A stretch of DNA of 8,911 nucleotides from contig JAFMQT010000066.1 in assembly GCA_017354515.1 (NCBI GenBank), positions 5,105 through 14,015 of the forward strand. Reading direction: 5' to 3'. The position numbers and the translations under genes are program-made. This DNA comes from Nocardia sp. (GTDB taxonomy: Bacteria; Actinomycetota; Actinomycetes; Mycobacteriales; Mycobacteriaceae). The notes under the pieces were generated by a model. That model was given only the letters and a program-made list of their open reading frames with translations, was not told the DNA's origin and made no database searches. Of the stretch, positions 5,835 through 8,911 are shown piece after piece. Position 1 is the stretch's first letter. Each line of letters begins with the position of its first letter.

Positions 5835-5902
5835 CAAATGCCCTCTCACCAGCGGAATTCGTTTTCGGTGTGAGGTTTCGTTCCAGAACACGGCTCCTTC
5901 AG

Positions 5903-5913
5903 CAATGGATTAT
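5903..5913 (-). repeat. 11-bp inverted copy of the tRNA anticodon arm
   Basis: CAATGGATTAT is the exact reverse complement of 5796-5806 in the tRNA (end of the anticodon loop and 3' stem). Neighbouring bases do not match, so it is not a tRNA pseudogene. It lies in the 184-base gap between the tRNA and the first hydrolase, where I see no gene. Confidence 0.5.
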
Positions 5914-6018
5914 CGCTCCCATCGTCTGTTCGTGCCGCGTCGTCTTCCCGATTCCTCCAGCGTCCCGGGGCGATGCTGATTATGTTCTCGGGTAGCCGTA
6001 TGTGTTCAGGAGCAGCCG

Positions 6019-6873
6019 ATGAACTCCCCGCGCAAGTCCGTGGTTCCGCGTCGCATCCGATTCGACTATCCGCCGGGCTCGATGGACCGGCACTTCGTGC
6101 AGGGCGAGCTGATGTTCAGCCACTTCACCGCGTATCTGTCCGCGGTGTTACCACCGGGGGAGGAGTTCCTGGTGCGTTCGGTGCGGCGGGTTGTCGATCG
6201 AATCGAGGACCCTGATCTCGTTCGCAGGGCACGGGGGTTCATCGGACAGGAATTGACTCACGGTCGCGAACACGAGGTGCTGAATCAGCGGTTACGGGAG
6301 ATGGGGTATCCCGTGCAGCTGATCGAATTCGTCACCGCACGGGGATTGGCCATCGGAGAGAAGATCTTCTCGCCGCTGACCTGCATGGCCATCACCGCGG
6401 CGGTCGAACATTTCACCGCGATGATGGCCGAGACCATGCTCTCCGACCAGCGGGCGCTGGATATGGTGAGCGGCAGCGAGGTTCGTCCGCTGTTGTTGTG
6501 GCACTGCTACGAGGAGTCCGAACATCGCAGCGTCGCGTTCGACGTGTATCAGGCCATCGGTGGTTCGGAGCGGCGCCGGACGATGACCATGCGACTGCTC
6601 TGCGTGGTGCTGCTCGCGCTGACCCTGGTGTCGGTGACCGGATCGTTGTTGTGTGACCGTGCGGCGTACCATCCGATCCGTTTGCTGCGCAGTTTCGCCA
6701 CCCAGCGCGATAACGTCATCATCCAGGGTAATGCCGATCGGTTGCGGGCGTATCTGCGGCCCGGCTTCCACCCCGATGATGTCGACAATACCGAGCTACT
6801 CGAGCGCTGGGGTGCGGAACTGTTCGGCGAGCGGGGCGAGCTGGCCGACCACATGCGCCACGGAAGTGGCTGA
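6019..6873 (+). CDS. predicted metal-dependent hydrolase, ferritin-like fold (PF10118 type), copy A
   Basis: The 284-residue protein belongs to the COG3687/PF10118 family of uncharacterised predicted metal-dependent hydrolases. The ligand pattern is that of a ferritin-like diiron site spread over four helices: E48; E78-x-x-H81 in GQELTHGREH; E130 in AAVEHF; E166-x-x-H169 in WHCYEESEH. A hydrophobic segment at about 191-211 could anchor it in the membrane. A conserved tail, YLRPGFHPDDVDNTELLERW (245-264), closes the protein. ATG 6019 follows AGGAG at 6008-6012. The next gene is a tandem paralogue, colinear without gaps over residues 1-228. The reaction and substrate are not known; family naming is by prediction, and the diiron reading is inference from motifs. 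Confidence 0.85.
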   Translation: MNSPRKSVVPRRIRFDYPPGSMDRHFVQGELMFSHFTAYLSAVLPPGEEFLVRSVRRVVDRIEDPDLVRRARGFIGQELTHGREHEVLNQRLREMGYPVQLIEFVTARGLAIGEKIFSPLTCMAITAAVEHFTAMMAETMLSDQRALDMVSGSEVRPLLLWHCYEESEHRSVAFDVYQAIGGSERRRTMTMRLLCVVLLALTLVSVTGSLLCDRAAYHPIRLLRSFATQRDNVIIQGNADRLRAYLRPGFHPDDVDNTELLERWGAELFGERGELADHMRHGSG

Positions 6874-6956
6874 ATCAGCCTCGGCCGGCGAAATCCGGCA
6901 GGCCACAGTCGGTTGCGGTGGCTTGTTCGGCGTTTTCCGGCGGCCGGGTCCCGGAC

Positions 6957-6985
6957 TTGTTAGGTTCACCGGTACTCGTACGGGT
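6957..6985 (+). promoter_or_regulatory. candidate promoter/operator between the two hydrolase copies
   Basis: TTGTTA (6957-6962) could be a -35 element. Directly after it is an 18-base imperfect palindrome, ACCGGTAC-TC-GTACGGGT (6968-6985), with one mismatched pair per arm. TACGGG at 6979-6984, 16 bases from TTGTTA, is a poor -10. This suggests copy B may have its own control, although readthrough from copy A over 168 bases is possible. Confidence 0.3.
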
Positions 6986-7041
6986 CGGCGACCGGGTCGG
7001 TTGTTGCTCGAACTCGCCGACGGACTGTTCAGGAGTGGCCG

Positions 7042-7887
7042 ATGACTGCCCCACGCAAGGCTGTGGTTCCGCGTCGGATTCGATTCACCTATCCGGCGGA
7101 TTCGCTGGAGCATCACTTCGTCGGCGGTGATCTGGTGGCGAGTCATTGGATTGCCTTCTTATCGGGATTGTTCCCGGAAGGCGAGGCGTTCCTGGTGCGT
7201 TCGGTGCGCCGGGTCGTCGATCGAATCGAGGACCCTGACCTCCAGCGCAGGGCACGGGGGTTCATCGGTCAGGAATTGACCCATGGCCGCGAACACCATG
7301 TGCTCAACGAACGGTTGCGGGCGATGGGTTATCCGGTGCATGTGCTCGATGCGATCGTCGGATTCGGAGTGCGGGTGTGGGATCGGATATTTTCTGCGCT
7401 CACCTGTCTGGCGATCACGGCGGCACTGGAGCATTTCACCGCTGTCGCGTCCGAAGCCATGCTGACCGATACCGAGCTCGTGGATCGGCTGGGAGACAGC
7501 CAGATTCGGTCACTGATCTTGTGGCACTGCTATGAGGAGTCAGAACATCGCAGTGTGGCGATCGATGTGTACCGGGCCGTCGGTGGTTCCGAGACCCGGC
7601 GGATCATGACCATGCGAGCGATCATGGCGATGCTGGTCGTGCTGAGCATCGGGTACATGATCGGCTCGCTGCTGTGTGATCGGGCCGCCTACAACCCGAT
7701 TCGCCTGTTCCGTAGTTTCGCGATCAGGACCAGGCCCTCGCCTGCCGTCAAGGAGGCTCTGGGGCGCTTGCCGGAGTATCTGCGGCCCGGCTTCCATCCC
7801 GACGATGTCGACAACACCGAACTGCTGGAGCGCTGGGGCGTCGAATTGTTCGGTGAGAACGGCAGTCTCGTCGGCAACTTGCACTGA
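7042..7887 (+). CDS. predicted metal-dependent hydrolase, ferritin-like fold (PF10118 type), copy B
   Basis: The 281-residue tandem paralogue of the gene at 6019 keeps every predicted metal ligand at the same numbers: E48, E78/H81, E130, E166/H169. Blocks 50-85 and 159-173 are almost unchanged. The copies differ most at 99-115, in the hydrophobic segment 191-211 (IMAMLVVLSIGYMIGSLL here) and in the linker 229-245, which is one residue longer here. The C-terminus lacks the last few residues of copy A. ATG 7042 is preceded by AGGAG (7031-7035) in the sequence TGTTCAGGAG, which is shared with copy A, so the duplicated unit includes the translation start region. The conserved ligands suggest both copies are active. 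Function is unknown as for copy A. Confidence 0.85.
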   Translation: MTAPRKAVVPRRIRFTYPADSLEHHFVGGDLVASHWIAFLSGLFPEGEAFLVRSVRRVVDRIEDPDLQRRARGFIGQELTHGREHHVLNERLRAMGYPVHVLDAIVGFGVRVWDRIFSALTCLAITAALEHFTAVASEAMLTDTELVDRLGDSQIRSLILWHCYEESEHRSVAIDVYRAVGGSETRRIMTMRAIMAMLVVLSIGYMIGSLLCDRAAYNPIRLFRSFAIRTRPSPAVKEALGRLPEYLRPGFHPDDVDNTELLERWGVELFGENGSLVGNLH

Positions 7888-8034
7888 GCAGCAAATCGAA
7901 CAGAATGTTATCTGCGTCACACATACTCTGGGGTCTGGGTGTCGCCCGCTGGTCCGGGAGCTCGAGTGGTCGGGCCGGGCGCTCGGCTTGTGGCCGTGGT
8001 CGAAGCTTTCCGGGATTGTGTGATTGCCGATCAA

Positions 8035-8063
8035 TTGCTGGGGTACTCTACGCCCGGTAGTCA
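8035..8063 (+). promoter_or_regulatory. weak candidate promoter of the second lipoprotein gene
   Basis: TTGCTG (8035-8040) and TAGTCA (8058-8063) are 17 bases apart and would give a leader of about 18 bases. TACTCT at 8044-8049 is a better TAnnnT box but lacks a well-spaced -35. Which is used cannot be told. The rest of the 200-base gap from 7888 holds no gene I can support. Confidence 0.3.
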
Positions 8064-8087
8064 TCAGTTCAATGTCGGGAGTTTGGC

Positions 8088-8675
8088 GTGACTCGTGTAA
8101 TGCGAATATTGGTTCTGTTGCTGATACCGGTGGTCGTGCTGGTCGGGGGGTGTAAGAGCTCGTCGACGAATGCGGCGAACGGTGGTGCGGACCAGTCCAT
8201 TCCGGCCGACCCCGCCGGCACCGCCCAGGACGCGCAGGCGGAGGACACCTCCTGCCCGACCTCGAATACGACGGCCTTCGCCAAGACGAAGTTCGTCGCC
8301 CATTCCGGTCTGGCGTTCGGTGCGTTCCATCGGTGGCTGTACAAGCCCTACAAGGCGGGCACCTTCAAGAAGGGCGCCAAGGGCCGGATCACGGGCTTCA
8401 TCAAGGGTGGCCTGGCGGCGCTGTTCGTCAAGCGCGAGGTCAGGCTGGCACTGGCGGACGCCAAGGCCAATCCCACACTGTGTAAGTCGATCTCGGCTCC
8501 GCTGGGTAAGTTGGGCGACTCCGTCCAAGGGGCGTTCGACAAGCTCAAGGGTGGTGACGGCTCGCAGATGGACAGTCTGAACAGCACCATCACCCAGGCC
8601 GAGAACAGCTCCAAGGCCGACGGTGTGGAGATCAAGGAAGACGAGAACGGCGATCTGTCCAAGGCTCCGAGCTGA
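8088..8675 (+). CDS. secreted lipoprotein, unknown function
   Basis: The 195-residue protein starts at GTG 8088, preceded by GGGAG (8077-8081). It has a lipoprotein signal: Arg residues at 3 and 6, a Leu/Val-rich core, and lipobox VGGC with Cys22, followed by a Ser/Asn/Ala-rich linker to about 55. The mature part begins with DTSCPTSNTTAFAKTKF, then a segment with an aromatic patch (FGAFHRWLYKPYKAG), a Lys/Gly-rich stretch and a short hydrophobic run (GFIKGGLAALFVK). A predicted helical region containing the third cysteine (NPTLCKS) leads into an acidic C-terminus (EIKEDENGDLSKAPS). I do not recognise the family. Cys57 and Cys132 (approximate positions) could form a disulfide outside the membrane. 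A strong hairpin 25 bases after the stop probably ends the message. Confidence 0.8.
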   Translation: MTRVMRILVLLLIPVVVLVGGCKSSSTNAANGGADQSIPADPAGTAQDAQAEDTSCPTSNTTAFAKTKFVAHSGLAFGAFHRWLYKPYKAGTFKKGAKGRITGFIKGGLAALFVKREVRLALADAKANPTLCKSISAPLGKLGDSVQGAFDKLKGGDGSQMDSLNSTITQAENSSKADGVEIKEDENGDLSKAPS

Positions 8676-8700
8676 TCCGGCCGTAGCCGAAATCCGGTAG

Positions 8701-8730
8701 CTGGTGCCCCGTCGCTCGGCGGGGCACCAG
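8701..8730 (+). terminator. very strong hairpin, probable intrinsic terminator without U-tract
   Basis: CTGGTGCCCC (8701-8710) is perfectly repeated in inverse as GGGGCACCAG (8721-8730). The inner bases extend the helix with G-C, one G-U and C-G pairs to 13 pairs around a GCTC loop. No U-tract follows, as is common for mycobacterial-type hairpin terminators. It lies just after the lipoprotein gene and also covers about -45 to -16 of the next promoter, so an operator role is possible. Confidence 0.7.
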
Positions 8731-8733
8731 CGC

Positions 8734-8739
8734 TATCCT
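8734..8739 (+). promoter_or_regulatory. -10 box of a predicted leaderless promoter
   Basis: TATCCT fits TAnnnT and ends 6 bases before ATG 8746, exactly the spacing seen at 3000-3012. Transcription would start at the ATG. No Shine-Dalgarno is present, and no clear -35 is seen because that zone is taken by the hairpin arm. Confidence 0.55.
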
Positions 8740-8745
8740 GGGCCT

Positions 8746-8907
8746 ATGGGCGTCATCGGTGAGTTGTTTCCGGGCAAGAAGCTGACCGACGAGGGCAGCG
8801 AGGACAGCAGCGGTCAGCCGCATCAACCGCGGCTGGACCTGGATCTGGACGCGGGTGTGATCAGGCTGAGCGGGCCCGCTACCGAGTCGCGCGAGGACGA
8901 CGACTAG
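8746..8907 (+). CDS. small acidic protein, 53 residues, unknown function
   Basis: The protein begins MGVIGELFPGKKLTDEGSED and ends in a run of acidic residues (ESREDDD). It is hydrophilic, with no signal or membrane segment. A short amphipathic strand pattern, LDLDLDAGVIRLSG (30-43), may be the only ordered part. The start is ATG 8746, supported by the -10 box placed for a leaderless message; a longer in-frame reading from 8704 would run through the terminator hairpin and is less likely. Small proteins with an N-terminal F-P-G-K-x-L and a D-L-D-x-G-V strand feel familiar from actinobacterial genomes as unnamed conserved proteins, but I cannot name a family. Confidence 0.65.
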   Translation: MGVIGELFPGKKLTDEGSEDSSGQPHQPRLDLDLDAGVIRLSGPATESREDDD

Positions 8908-8911
8908 GTAT

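Noticed and set aside
5841..5880. Rho-independent terminator after the tRNA
   Set aside because: CTCAC/GTGAG gives only five pairs around a loop of about 20 bases; too weak to call.
5804..5995. 63-codon frame starting in the tRNA
   Set aside because: Its start is within the tRNA and it has no RBS; the sequence looks random.
6019..7887. Toxin-antitoxin, phage or defence module
   Set aside because: The two similar genes are full-length enzyme paralogues of one family; no integrase, nuclease, helicase or defence domain is seen nearby.
7957..7982. Terminator after hydrolase copy B
   Set aside because: GGTCCG/CGGGCC gives six pairs including a G-U around a 14-base loop with no U-tract; not convincing.

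Overview
The window is high-GC actinobacterial DNA, most likely from Nocardia or a close mycolic-acid-containing relative. Supporting signs are a mycothiol-dependent formaldehyde dehydrogenase, a deazaflavin (F420)-type oxidoreductase, several GTG starts, lipoproteins with actinobacterial lipoboxes, and promoters with a TAnnnT -10 box placed for leaderless transcripts. The genus assignment is inference. Most of the window looks like ordinary chromosomal housekeeping and accessory genes; no transposase, integrase or CRISPR array is seen.

Layout. Positions 1-1047 (minus) hold mscR, cut off at its C-terminus by the window edge. Positions 1273-2966 (plus) hold a 64-residue membrane microprotein, then a small lipoprotein and an epoxide-hydrolase-like alpha/beta hydrolase that probably share an operon. 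Positions 2970-3296 carry a direct-repeat promoter and a small membrane protein with a Gly/Ser/Cys-repeat tail. It converges on a minus-strand block: a GRDP-like protein (3338-3838), a TerC-family manganese/metal transporter (3879-4907), a yybP-ykoY-type Mn2+ riboswitch (4924-5034) and an F420/Ddn-family oxidoreductase (5059-5490). An elongator-type tRNA with anticodon CAT lies at 5761-5834. Positions 6019-7887 hold a tandem pair of PF10118-type ferritin-like predicted metal-dependent hydrolases. A second lipoprotein (8088-8675), a very strong hairpin (8701-8730) and a small acidic leaderless protein (8746-8907) finish the window.

How the parts may work together. The riboswitch would raise TerC translation when Mn2+ is high: an alternative hairpin pairs the aptamer's 3' end with the terC ribosome binding site. 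The GRDP-like gene follows terC by 40 bases and is probably on the same transcript, so it may share its control. In plants, the GRDP domain and a Gly-rich segment occur in one protein. Here the Gly/Cys-rich partner is a separate convergent gene, the most unusual arrangement in the window. The two hydrolase paralogues keep every predicted diiron ligand and the same RBS but differ in the membrane segment and in a linker, which suggests duplication followed by specialisation.
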